Shown here in pieces: positions 16,495-23,090 of a stretch of DNA of 32,525 nt (the stretch's first letter is position 1; the number at the start of each line of letters is the position of its first letter). Made by a program: the position numbers and the translations under genes. A model generated the notes under the pieces. It was not told the DNA's origin, did no database searches, and saw only the letters and a program-made list of their open reading frames with translations. Where the stretch lies: assembly GCA_049304015.1 (NCBI GenBank), contig JBAQNS010000013.1, positions 1 to 32,525 of the forward strand, read 5' to 3'. The stretch comes from JAIFWN01 sp049304015 (lineage in GTDB: Bacteria > Patescibacteriota > Minisyncoccia > Phycocordibacterales > Zambryskibacteraceae).

Positions 16495-16935
16495 ATGAAC
16501 GAAGAATTTTATCACAAAGATATTTTTGGTTTAGTTGTAGATTTGGATCTTCAAGCTGAAGAAGAATTTGATATAGGACCAAAGGCCAGGAACGAGTTTA
16601 ATATTTGGGCGTTAACTGATGCGATAGCAGAAAGAAAGAAAAAAGATGCATGGGTTTTGTACGAGAAGGCTTTGGCCAGTGGGATGGCAGCAGAAGAAAT
16701 ATTTTGGAAAATAGTTTGGGTGGTGAAGAGTTTGCTCATCGCACAGAGAACCAAGGATTATACAGAGACTGATATGAAAGAGTTCTCATACAAAAAAGCA
16801 AAGATGAATCTAAAGAATTACAAACCAGGAGAGTTAGAGAAAATGTCAGAAAACCTAGTATTAGGGCTCCATAATGCTCGTCGAGGCAAGGGAGAAATAG
16901 ATACTTTAATAGAAAAGACACTTTTATCTCTTTAG
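16495..16935 (+). CDS. HolA C-terminal-domain-like protein
   Basis: 146 aa. The central part, FNIWALTDAIAERKKKDAW, followed by LLIAQRTKDYTE, then KKAKMNLKNYKPGELEKM and IDTLIEKTLLSL, matches the helical C-terminal collar domain of DNA polymerase III delta (pattern N-I-F-x-L-x-D-A-I, then K-A-x-x-x-x-x-x-F/Y-x-x-x-E-L). The N-terminal 40 residues are acidic and cannot hold the AAA+ clamp-loader domain of full HolA (about 330 aa). Family match is by eye. It starts 1 nt after the polA stop and so is translated from the same message, which suggests a replication role. It may be a divergent or domain-split delta subunit. Confidence 0.6.
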   Translation: MNEEFYHKDIFGLVVDLDLQAEEEFDIGPKARNEFNIWALTDAIAERKKKDAWVLYEKALASGMAAEEIFWKIVWVVKSLLIAQRTKDYTETDMKEFSYKKAKMNLKNYKPGELEKMSENLVLGLHNARRGKGEIDTLIEKTLLSL

Positions 16936-16938
16936 GTA

Positions 16939-16944
16939 TATAAT
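16939..16944 (+). promoter_or_regulatory. Candidate -10 box of guaC
   Basis: TATAAT 9 nt before the guaC ATG, located just after the upstream stop; implies a leader of only 2-3 nt. Confidence 0.5.
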
Positions 16945-16953
16945 TCACTCGGC

Positions 16954-17973
16954 ATGAGAATAGAAAATGAAGTAAAGCTCGACTACGCAGATGTTTTAAT
17001 TCGTCCAAAGCGAAGCACCCTTTCGAGCAGAAAGGAGGTGAATCTAGAGAGAGAATTTAAGTTTCCTCATACGAAAAAAACTTGGACAGGTGTGCCCATC
17101 ATTGCAGCCAACATGGATGGAGTAGGCACGGTGTCTATGGTGAAGTCCTTGAAGAAAGAAAAACTCCTCACCGCACTGCATAAGTTTCATGATTTGAAAA
17201 ATTTTGAAAATGTAGATAAAAAATATAGTTTTGTGACAATAGGTATAAGGAATGAAGATAAGGAATATTTAAAAAAATATATTAAAAATTTTGGAGAGCC
17301 ATATTTACTTTGTATTGATGTGGCCAACGGATATACAGAGAGATTTGTGGATTTTGTAAGGGATATTAGGGTGTTGTGCAAGGGGAGTATTATTATGGCC
17401 GGCAATGTTGTCACTGGAGACATGACCGAGCAACTTATCCTCTCTGGGGCAGATATAGTGAAGGTGGGTATTGGCCCAGGGACAGTTTGTACTACAAGGA
17501 TGGTCACCGGTGTTGGTTATCCTCAACTCTCTGCGATTATTGAATGTGCGGATTCTGCTCATGGACTCGGAGGACTTATTTGTGCAGATGGAGGATGTAG
17601 AACTTCTGGAGATATAGCCAAGGCTTTTGGTGCTGGAGCAGATTTTGTGATGATAGGAGGTATGCTCGCTGGGCATGATGAAGGAGAGGAAGAAATCCTC
17701 GAAGAGAATGGTAAAAAATTTGTATACCACTATGGTTCAAGTTCTGCTGATTCTATGGAGAGGCACAACGGAGGTAAGGCACACTACAAAGCTCCAGAAG
17801 GTAAAAAGATAAAGATTCCTTATAGAGGTAAGGTTTTAGATACTGTTGGAGATATACTCGGAGGACTTCGTAGCGCCTGTACTTATGTTGGAGCACGAAG
17901 GTTAAAAGAGCTCCCTCGTCGCACCACTTTTGTTTTAGTGAACCGCCAACTTTCTCCTTCAATTATTGAATAA
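16954..17973 (+). CDS. guaC: GMP reductase
   Basis: Converts GMP to IMP with NADPH, returning guanine nucleotides to the purine pool. 339 aa TIM barrel of the IMPDH/GMPR family but without CBS domains. Diagnostic stretches are KLDYADVLIRPKRST near the N-terminus, the catalytic loop GIGPGTVCTTRMVTGVGYPQ with C179, GGLICADGGCRTSGDIAKAFGAGADFVMIGGMLAGHDE, and YRGKVLDTVGDILGGLRSACTYVGA. The length and catalytic-loop wording favour GuaC over IMP dehydrogenase. Convergent with the NADAR gene; the stop is 20 nt from that gene's stop. Confidence 0.92.
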   Translation: MRIENEVKLDYADVLIRPKRSTLSSRKEVNLEREFKFPHTKKTWTGVPIIAANMDGVGTVSMVKSLKKEKLLTALHKFHDLKNFENVDKKYSFVTIGIRNEDKEYLKKYIKNFGEPYLLCIDVANGYTERFVDFVRDIRVLCKGSIIMAGNVVTGDMTEQLILSGADIVKVGIGPGTVCTTRMVTGVGYPQLSAIIECADSAHGLGGLICADGGCRTSGDIAKAFGAGADFVMIGGMLAGHDEGEEEILEENGKKFVYHYGSSSADSMERHNGGKAHYKAPEGKKIKIPYRGKVLDTVGDILGGLRSACTYVGARRLKELPRRTTFVLVNRQLSPSIIE

Positions 17974-17994
17974 AAAAAGAGCACCGAAGTGCTC
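17972..17994 (-). terminator. Terminator of the NADAR gene
   Basis: On the minus strand GAGCAC - TTCG - GTGCTC is followed by seven T. The stem takes in the NADAR stop codon. On the plus strand there is no T-run, so guaC is probably not ended here. Confidence 0.85.
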
Positions 17995-18538
17995 AACATC
18001 CCCCTTGTTTTTCTTGGGGGAAGAGAATCAGCTGTTCTGCGCGGAGCTTCATCCAGATTCGACCGAGGTGATTATAGCCTTGCCAGTCCGGTCCGCGACC
18101 CCAGAAAGCATCCTTCGCAGAGTTCTCGATGAGAACGGCAGTACCAGTTTGGAGAAGTTTTTTCAGAACATATGGATGCTGATCGATTTTGGCTCGAATC
18201 AAGGCTTCCATTATGCCAAGTTTGACCTCATTCCAATCTGGACGAACGAATTCTTTGTTCACGCGAGCAATCTTCTTGGCTTCGTGTGCAGACAGAGCAT
18301 CCTCAATCTCAGCGCGAATCTTTGGATGATTCGGGAACTTCATCCCTTGATAGGCGTGCTCCACAGTCATCCAAATCTCTCCTCCAATCACAAGAGCGAA
18401 AGCCGAGAAATTCGAGAGGTAGTAATGCTCGTCTTCATAGAAGTGAATCCTCGCTTCTCCTTTCGGGTTGTTGAGCCAGGATTCAAGGCCAGAGAATGAC
18501 GGAGTGTCATCTGGCTTTGGTGCAAACAGATGTGTCAT
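17993..18538 (-). CDS. NADAR-family protein (YbiA-like N-glycosidase)
   Basis: 181 aa. Core signatures: FYEDEHYYLSNFSAFALVIGGEIWMTVEHAYQGMKF, then KIRAEIEDALSAHEAKKIAR, and the C-terminal SAKDAFWGRGPDWQGYNHLGRIWMKLR. These define the NADAR/YbiA superfamily, which hydrolyses riboflavin-pathway intermediates (RibX type) or removes ADP-ribose from modified bases (DarT-linked or defence-linked members). Which one applies cannot be told here; no rib or darT gene is nearby. Starts with an AGGAG 8 nt before the ATG, unlike the leaderless neighbours, and is more GC-rich. It opens the accessory stretch 18.0-20.6 kb and has its own terminator. Confidence 0.88.
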   Translation of the reverse strand: MTHLFAPKPDDTPSFSGLESWLNNPKGEARIHFYEDEHYYLSNFSAFALVIGGEIWMTVEHAYQGMKFPNHPKIRAEIEDALSAHEAKKIARVNKEFVRPDWNEVKLGIMEALIRAKIDQHPYVLKKLLQTGTAVLIENSAKDAFWGRGPDWQGYNHLGRIWMKLRAEQLILFPQEKQGGC

Positions 18539-18680
18539 GGATAGAACTCCTGTTGAGGAACGTGAATCTGCGAATACCCTAACACACGATATTTTTAATT
18601 CAACTAAGGCTACTGTGGTCAGGAATAATTTTCTACTGAAAATTTCCCCGACCCGGACTCGCGCCGTCGCGCTCCGTCTC

Positions 18681-18719
18681 GCACAATAAAAACTTTACCC
18701 CATAAACTTTTTATTGTGC
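18681..18719. repeat. 12-bp perfect inverted repeat
   Basis: GCACAATAAAAA (18681-18692) and TTTTTATTGTGC (18708-18719) with a 15-nt centre that itself contains TTTA/TAAA. Either a stable hairpin or the end of a lost element. Confidence 0.65.
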
Positions 18720-18860
18720 ACAGTTGCCCTCGACGCTCGAACCTTTTTGGAACAGGAATCAGAGATACGTCAGCAGTATAACAACATCAAACTGATTCTT
18801 GATGTAGATGAAGAGTGGAGACGGAGAGCTGAGGAGTGGAAACTCAAACGTGCTGCCTAG
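18714..18860 (+). pseudogene. Short coding remnant or very small gene
   Basis: A 48-codon frame from TTG (18714) to TAG (18860). Its last 35 residues look protein-like: FLEQESEIRQQYNNIKL, then ILDVDEEWRRRAEEWKLKRA, a charged amphipathic helix. There is no ATG and no ribosome-binding site, and the frame is closed just upstream. It reads best as the 3' end of a lost gene; the parent family is not recognised. Confidence 0.3.
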
Positions 18861-18914
18861 CATATCTAACGAAGTCCCCCAAGTCCCCGAAGTCCACCCG
18901 GGCAGCGTTGTTTC

Positions 18915-19565
18915 CTAAAGTACGACGACTTCGCCTTCGCTGACTATCTCAATCTTGCCGTCGATCACTTTGAGAGCAGATCTGTCATCGCAAGCATAAA
19001 GTGGGTGAGTAATCTCGTTCTTGAGATTATCAAGTACACTTCTTCGTGCTTGCATGAAATACGGCGAATTCAAATGAGGAATAAACAGGAGGTCTACTAG
19101 CGCTAATGACGGAGCCATTGAGTCAAACACTTCTTCCGGGTATACGACCTTCATCAAGCTCTCTGGTAAGAACTGACCAACGACCATGCTTCCAGCGCTG
19201 ATTCCCATATAGACACGCGATTTGAGTAGATCAGCGAGAGTTGCATCCATGCCGGACTCTCTCATGACCTTTGCAAGGTATTGTTCATTTCCTCCGCCGA
19301 AACAAATTAGGTCTGCCGATTCTAATCGCGGAAGCCAATTGTCTTTTGGTGTTCCAGCAATATCTAAGATGTCTATCGAGAGGTATCCCTGTTTCTTGAG
19401 GTCGTTGAGATTATCTATTAGCCAGCCCTTATCTTCAGCAATCAAATTTGCCGCTGTCGGTATGAATACAAGCGAAATGTTGTTTGCTGGCTTGCCAACA
19501 AGATCAACGACAGCTTTGGCGATTGAAGGGTTTGTAATACCAGCGGATGTAAGAAGAAACTTCAT
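18915..19565 (-). CDS. Peptidase E-like protein (S51 family)
   Basis: 216 aa, close to the 229 aa of Salmonella PepE, a cytoplasmic Asp-X dipeptidase. The fold is class I glutamine amidotransferase-like. The nucleophile elbow GISAGSMVVG has S123, preceded by LICFGGGNEQYL; a His in FIPHLNSPYF (H164) is the likely catalytic His. TAAN near residue 37-40 and CDDRSAL near the end are also family-like. The ATG is preceded by TATAAT with extended TGC at exactly 6 nt, the native leaderless arrangement, although the gene sits in the otherwise foreign-looking 18.0-20.6 kb stretch. Confidence 0.85.
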   Translation of the reverse strand: MKFLLTSAGITNPSIAKAVVDLVGKPANNISLVFIPTAANLIAEDKGWLIDNLNDLKKQGYLSIDILDIAGTPKDNWLPRLESADLICFGGGNEQYLAKVMRESGMDATLADLLKSRVYMGISAGSMVVGQFLPESLMKVVYPEEVFDSMAPSLALVDLLFIPHLNSPYFMQARRSVLDNLKNEITHPLYACDDRSALKVIDGKIEIVSEGEVVVL

Positions 19566-19571
19566 TGACTG

Positions 19572-19577
19572 ATTATA
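19572..19577 (-). promoter_or_regulatory. Extended -10 box of the peptidase E gene (leaderless spacing)
   Basis: TGCTATAAT on the minus strand, exactly 6 nt before the ATG. Confidence 0.62.
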
Positions 19578-19627
19578 GCAACATCGGAACAGTCTTAATA
19601 GATAAGAAATGGTCGAACCGATATTTA

Positions 19628-20446
19628 TTAAGAGAACGTGCCATCAGTTGGAGCGGCGATCTTTAGAGGCAGGTCTGTCATGGCGTAATGCACGAACTCA
19701 TTCCCAAGTCTGGTTAGTTCGTATCGGTCGTCATTATCAAACGCTGACTTTGCGTATCTGGTACTACCACTCGGCGCTCTAGTAGAGCCTAGCGTAGATT
19801 GCAGAATTGTCCTTCCTGCTCCATCGACTTGTCTATGCTGATGTATTACATGGCCCATAGATAAATCACCGATTAGTAATTTAAACAAGTCTGCATCAGC
19901 AGAATCCTCTTTTACGGGTTCTTTGCCGAGTGCTTTCCAGATTTCTCCGCGGGAAATACCTCCGTGATTGTATACAACCGCAATAACCTTAAAATGCAAT
20001 TCAGAATAGACGCGTAACCAGTCAAGAAATAGAACTACAACTTCGTCACTTGTAACGGTGCTCCCGGCTGCGTTGGCTAGGATATTTCTAATCAGCTTAC
20101 GCTTATCTTCACTCTCTGCTGCGGACCAATCACGAAAAGCCTTCTTCAGTAGCGATTGATACGCCACACTATCGAGTCGTTCCTGTATTGCCGTATCCTG
20201 GAGATCGAGCCGCGCCATAATCTCAACAATCGTTTGTTCTTTCTCCTTTATTTCATCTGCAAGCATTTGAAGCCAATGCTTGAAAAAGCCGTTTACTCGT
20301 TCTTGCTGATCACCTGACCATGCACTTGCTGCTGCGGATAGAAAGCCACCAACTAGTGGCACTACTCCAGCTGCAATTTCCATTCCTGCGCGGATTGTTT
20401 TGATTGTTTTGGTCTCATTCAGGTCGATATCAGGTAATTCATCCAT
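19628..20446 (-). CDS. Unknown 272-aa protein with an N-terminal hydrophobic Gly/Ala-rich segment
   Basis: The acidic N-terminus (MDELPDIDLNE) is followed by AGMEIAAGVVPLVGGFLSAA (about 21-40), a Gly/Ala-rich helix that could enter a membrane. A long charged helical region spans about 50-130 (DEIKEKEQTIVEIMARLDLQ). The C-terminal half reads like a winged helix: LHFKVIAVVYNHGGISRGEIW, then a wing, and RYELTRLGNEFVHYAM near the end. I recognise no named family. A hydrophobic segment joined to helical and winged-helix parts, in an accessory stretch, is compatible with a defence or toxin role, but that is speculation. CATTCT lies 6 nt before the ATG as a weak -10. Confidence 0.7.
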   Translation of the reverse strand: MDELPDIDLNETKTIKTIRAGMEIAAGVVPLVGGFLSAAASAWSGDQQERVNGFFKHWLQMLADEIKEKEQTIVEIMARLDLQDTAIQERLDSVAYQSLLKKAFRDWSAAESEDKRKLIRNILANAAGSTVTSDEVVVLFLDWLRVYSELHFKVIAVVYNHGGISRGEIWKALGKEPVKEDSADADLFKLLIGDLSMGHVIHQHRQVDGAGRTILQSTLGSTRAPSGSTRYAKSAFDNDDRYELTRLGNEFVHYAMTDLPLKIAAPTDGTFS

Positions 20447-20511
20447 ATTGATAGAATGACTGTACCACGATCTGTGTATGATTTCATGTTCGTCTTTATT
20501 GTTGATGTAAA

Positions 20512-20526
20512 AGGTTCGATTCCTGT
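20512..20526 (+). repeat. tRNA T-arm-like fragment
   Basis: A 15-nt exact match (AGGTTCGATTCCTGT) to the T arm of tRNA-Lys 150 bp away, in the opposite orientation. No acceptor or anticodon arm accompanies it. The surrounding gap 20447-20662 otherwise holds only the terminator at 20597-20619. Confidence 0.4.
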
Positions 20527-20596
20527 TAGGTGTCAGAGTGGTTTAGAGTGAAAACGCAAAGAAAATGTTCACACAAATCGAACGGTTCTGAACAAC

Positions 20597-20619
20597 AAAA
20601 AAGCCCTTAGTTGAGGACT
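20597..20619 (-). terminator. Terminator downstream of tRNA-Lys
   Basis: Minus strand AGTCCT - CAACTA - AGGGCT followed by six T. It ends the tRNA-Lys (and possibly doxX) transcript. Confidence 0.75.
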
Positions 20620-20662
20620 CTTTTGTTACTTCATGCACGAAACGCATAAAATTCCTACTCTG

Positions 20663-20735
20663 TGCGCCCGACAGGAATCGAACCTGTGACCATCTCCTTA
20701 AAAGGGAGCTGCTCTACCGACTGAGCTACGGGCGC
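20663..20735 (-). tRNA. tRNA-Lys (anticodon TTT)
   Basis: Full cloverleaf: acceptor GCGCCCG/CGGGCGC, D arm GCTC-AGTCGGTA-GAGC, anticodon loop CTTTTAA giving TTT, and T arm ACAGG-TTCGATT-CCTGT. Discriminator A; CCA is not encoded. It borders the accessory stretch at 18.0-20.6 kb. Confidence 0.96.
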
Positions 20736-20784
20736 AAAGCTAAAAGCCCAAAAACTATAGCTAAAAATAGGCTTATTGTCTAGA

Positions 20785-21189
20785 TTATAATGGGATGTCG
20801 TATGCGAACGCACCAGCACCAGTGAGGAGGAGAGAAAGGGCGATGGTAAACATAAGAAGATAGAAAACAATATCGCGTTTCAAAACTTGTTCTTCTTTGT
20901 ATTCTGCATAAAGCTCTATTCCATAAACAACTACGAAAACTAAAGCGGCGATTTGTGTATAGAGGCCGAGGATGAGACCAACCGCTCCGACTATTTCTAT
21001 GAGTCCCAAGACAGAAACAATAATATCGGCAGGTTTGAGGTGCAAGGCTTCAAAGGAGGCAATCCATTGTTGTCGTTCTTTTCTAAATTTTAGGAAACCT
21101 GTTTCAGCAATTATGACTCCAAGCACAACACGAAGAATAAACGGCCCAATTAATGAATAAGTTAATAGTTCTGGAAATGGATTTAACAT
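20785..21189 (-). CDS. DoxX-family membrane protein
   Basis: 134 aa with four hydrophobic segments (about 12-32, 57-78, 80-97, 108-128). The family pattern is visible: LRVVLGVIIAETGFLKF with an E/G-x-x-K-F motif, and VLGLIEIVGAVGLILGLYT. DoxX proteins are small integral membrane proteins of uncertain role; some associate with thiol or sulfur oxidation. The ATG is 18 nt from the divergent SpoU methylase start, and the two share an overlapping -10 palindrome. Confidence 0.85.
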   Translation of the reverse strand: MLNPFPELLTYSLIGPFILRVVLGVIIAETGFLKFRKERQQWIASFEALHLKPADIIVSVLGLIEIVGAVGLILGLYTQIAALVFVVVYGIELYAEYKEEQVLKRDIVFYLLMFTIALSLLLTGAGAFAYDIPL

Positions 21190-21194
21190 AAGTG

Positions 21195-21201
21195 TATTCT
21201 A
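21195..21201. promoter_or_regulatory. Overlapping divergent -10 boxes (palindromic promoter)
   Basis: Plus strand TATTCT (21195-21200) is 6 nt before the methylase ATG. Minus strand TAGAAT (21201-21196, with extended TGC) is 6 nt before the doxX ATG. The 7-bp core TATTCTA serves both directions, so only one polymerase could load at a time. Confidence 0.6.
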
Positions 21202-21206
21202 GCATA

Positions 21207-21674
21207 ATGAAAACAGCTGTCCTCATACTTGATAATATCCGTTCTGTAGAAAACACAGGCTCTATTTTTCGTACTGCAGAATGTTTGGGTGTTCCTAAAA
21301 TCTATTTGATTGGGACTACCCCAGCACCAATTGATAGGTTTGGGAGAGTTCGTACTGATTTTTCAAAAGTGGCTTTAGGGGCAGAAAATTTGGTCGAATG
21401 GGAATATCAAAAGGAAATAGATGGAGTGATAGAAGAATTAAAAGAACAAAATTTTAAAATTTTGGCTTTAGAACAAGATGGGAGATCAGTAAATCTAGAG
21501 ACATACAAATCACCAAAACAGTTTGCACTAATAGTGGGGAATGAGGTTGATGGTGTGTCTAAGAATATCTTAAATGAATGTGATGAAATACTTGAGATAA
21601 AGATGAAAGGGGAGAAAGAGTCACTCAATGTCTCTGTGGCTACAGGAATAGCTTTGTACCAACTTCTAAATTAA
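21207..21674 (+). CDS. SpoU-family (TrmH-like) RNA 2'-O-ribose methyltransferase
   Basis: 155 aa SPOUT knot methylase using SAM. The three family motifs are intact: NIRSVENTGSIFRTAE (motif 1), ALIVGNEVDGVS (motif 2) and IKMKGEKESLNVSVATGIAL (motif 3). There is no extra N-terminal RNA-binding domain, so it resembles TrmL-like short members, but the target (tRNA or rRNA) cannot be assigned. ATG at 21207 chosen over the ATG 15 nt upstream because TATTCT lies exactly 6 nt before it. Its last codons form one arm of the structured element that follows. Confidence 0.92.
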   Translation: MKTAVLILDNIRSVENTGSIFRTAECLGVPKIYLIGTTPAPIDRFGRVRTDFSKVALGAENLVEWEYQKEIDGVIEELKEQNFKILALEQDGRSVNLETYKSPKQFALIVGNEVDGVSKNILNECDEILEIKMKGEKESLNVSVATGIALYQLLN

Positions 21675-21755
21675 ATTTTCTTAGCACGATAATTTCTTGG
21701 TAGAAATTTCTCTACTCGAGCCAAGCTCTCCGTAAGGCACGAAAATTCAATTTAG
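21666..21755 (+). ncRNA. Candidate structured RNA element, copy A
   Basis: The outer stem of 15 positions joins 21666-21680 with 21741-21755 (one mismatch) and includes the methylase stop codon. The conserved junction blocks are TTCTTAGCAC on the left and CGTAAGGCAC (21731-21740) on the right. Two inner hairpins follow: AATTTC-TTGGTA-GAAATT (21691-21708) and GAGC-CAA-GCTC (21718-21728). The same plan with different stem sequences occurs at 25502-25600. A second CGCAAGGCAT with TAAAA follows at 21764-21777. It lies between convergent genes. Strand is assumed from the upstream gene. Could be a 3'-UTR structure, a terminator-like element or a small RNA. Confidence 0.5.
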
Positions 21756-21786
21756 AATATATGCGCAAGGCATAAAACTTAATTTA

Positions 21787-22638
21787 TTAGTTGTAGAGAT
21801 GCTGATGAACAGAACAAAAATGCGCACTGCGGGTGGCGACTACGTCGCGGGTGATAATACCCTTACAATTTTTCTTCGAACATTTCTCTCCAGTTTTTCT
21901 ATAAGCATTGTGTTTGTTTTGGAATTTACCCTTCTCTCCATAGATATTTCTATAATCAGACATTGAATCACCACCAAAATCTATACCAGAATGGAGAACT
22001 TTTTTGATTGCTTCCAATAATAATTCGGTTTGTTTATTTGGTATTTTATTAGGTATCGAACGGGGATGGATTTGAGCGAGCCAGAGAGATTCATCACTAT
22101 AGATGTTACCCACACCAGTAAGGAGGGTTTGATCCATGAGCATCTGTTTAATTGGGCGTTTTTCTTTAGAAAGAATTTTTTTAAATTCTTCAAGTGTAAT
22201 GTCTAGGGCATCTGGGCCGAGGTGAGAGAGTTCTGGGTTTTTCTCTCTATCCTTTGATTCTATTAAAGTAATCTTTGCGAATTTGCGCATATCAGAGAAG
22301 GCCAAAATCTTTTTATTGTCTAAATAAAATTTCACTCGTACAAACCTTTCGTCCTTTGGTGGGTTATAGAAAAAGAATCCAGTCATTTTCATATGGGCTA
22401 GAATAGTTTTGCCATTGTCCAAACTAATTAAAATATTTTTCCCTCGTCTCTCTGCCCTTAATATTTTTGTGCCTATTACTTCTTTTTTAAAAATTTTAAA
22501 AAACTTTGGATTTTTAATGTTATCTTTGCCCGCATGAAAGTCACTTTTATAGTCTGTCCAGACATCAAGAATTACTTTACCTTTTACGGTTCTGTTTAAA
22601 CCATCTACTGTTGTTTGGACTTCTGGTAGTTCAGGCAT
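21787..22638 (-). CDS. mutM: Formamidopyrimidine-DNA glycosylase (Fpg/MutM)
   Basis: Excises 8-oxoguanine and ring-opened purines and nicks the abasic site. With start at 22638, 283 aa. Catalytic P2-E3 (MPELPEVQTTV), the beta-hairpin Lys in TILAHMKMTG, the helix-two-turn-helix LLTGVGNIYSDESLW, and the HSGIDFGGDSMSDY region are intact. The C-terminal zinc finger is unusual: first pair C-S-K-K-N-C (Cx4C instead of Cx2C) and second pair FCSVH, with His for the last Cys. An earlier in-frame start would extend into the divergent gene and lacks family support. A TATACC 12 nt upstream may be its -10. Confidence 0.94.
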   Translation of the reverse strand: MPELPEVQTTVDGLNRTVKGKVILDVWTDYKSDFHAGKDNIKNPKFFKIFKKEVIGTKILRAERRGKNILISLDNGKTILAHMKMTGFFFYNPPKDERFVRVKFYLDNKKILAFSDMRKFAKITLIESKDREKNPELSHLGPDALDITLEEFKKILSKEKRPIKQMLMDQTLLTGVGNIYSDESLWLAQIHPRSIPNKIPNKQTELLLEAIKKVLHSGIDFGGDSMSDYRNIYGEKGKFQNKHNAYRKTGEKCSKKNCKGIITRDVVATRSAHFCSVHQHLYN

Positions 22639-22654
22639 GGTGGTTTGATGGGTA

Positions 22655-22660
22655 TATAAT
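22655..22660 (+). promoter_or_regulatory. -10 box of the 22712 gene
   Basis: TATAAT followed by a leader of about 45 nt ending in CGGAGG. No good -35 is seen. It overlaps the mutM upstream region on the other strand. Confidence 0.5.
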
Positions 22661-22711
22661 ACATATAGAACTTCGAACCACCAGTAGGACATTCCCGAAC
22701 GGAGGTGCCAT

Positions 22712-23065
22712 ATGAATAGGTATCTTTTGCTCGAGGTGAACGAGGGTGGACGGGTGAGCTCTTTCCTCACCGGGATGGGCATGGAGGGGTATGTAGTCAT
22801 GCTTGGACCGCTGTCTGAGGAGGTCTTCAAAATGTCTCCTTGGAGTATCAAGGAAGTCAGGGAGTTCATGAGGGGAGTACACGACCTCAACCTCAGAATC
22901 TGGCACGGACCAAGGTTAAACGAAGAGCCCCTCGGAGTGGTGATGGCCAAGATTGAAGGTTTCTTCGATGAATCCATATCCATTGAAGAAATGGGGGGTT
23001 CCATCGCGGGATACTTGGCTGAGATAGAGCTTCACTACAGAGGACCAGTCGGAGGTATTTGCTAG
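22712..23065 (+). CDS. Unknown 117-aa protein in an SD-led cassette
   Basis: No family recognised. No signal peptide or membrane helix. The N-terminus RYLLLEVNEGGRVSSFLTG looks like a beta strand plus turn, the middle is helical (SIKEVREFMRGVHDL), and the C-terminal part contains GFFDESISIEEMGGSIAGYL. One Cys at the very end (GGIC). It is preceded by GGAGG 6 nt before the ATG and has its own -10 and terminator, like the 13154 cassette and unlike the leaderless neighbours. GC content is visibly above that of mutM and ruvA. It is inserted alone between mutM (divergent) and ruvA (convergent). Confidence 0.75.
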   Translation: MNRYLLLEVNEGGRVSSFLTGMGMEGYVVMLGPLSEEVFKMSPWSIKEVREFMRGVHDLNLRIWHGPRLNEEPLGVVMAKIEGFFDESISIEEMGGSIAGYLAEIELHYRGPVGGIC

Positions 23066-23090
23066 CCACACGAGTATGTGTGGTTTTTTT
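23066..23090 (+). terminator. Terminator of the 22712 gene
   Basis: CCACAC - GAGTAT - GTGTGG followed by seven T, immediately after the TAG stop. Confidence 0.9.

Larger units (their letters stand above)
18539..18914. other. Gene-poor stretch with remnants between NADAR and peptidase E
   Basis: 376 nt. The left end carries the upstream region of the NADAR gene (TTGAAT at 18598-18603 and a weak TAGGGT at 18576-18581, minus strand). A GC-rich patch follows at about 18647-18680, then the 39-nt inverted repeat at 18681-18719 and a short open frame at 18714-18860. The rest shows nothing recognisable. Base composition is patchy, as in decayed mobile DNA. Confidence 0.5.

Noticed and set aside
17966..18499. 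177-codon plus-strand ORF overlapping the NADAR gene
   Set aside because: The minus-strand frame carries clear NADAR signatures and an SD; the plus frame has none.
20512..20735. T-arm fragment at 20512 as an att site paired with tRNA-Lys
   Set aside because: The 15-nt match is in inverted orientation and within the most conserved part of all tRNAs. A true att pair should be a direct repeat reaching the 3' end.
20655..20870. 71-codon ORF across tRNA-Lys
   Set aside because: Its 'VAQSVEQLPFKEMVTGSIPVG'-like end is the translated antisense of the tRNA gene, a common annotation artefact.
22639..23004. N-terminal extension of mutM to 23004
   Set aside because: The extension runs antisense through the SD-led gene, and Fpg needs the free N-terminal Pro of MPELPE for catalysis, so the start must be 22638.
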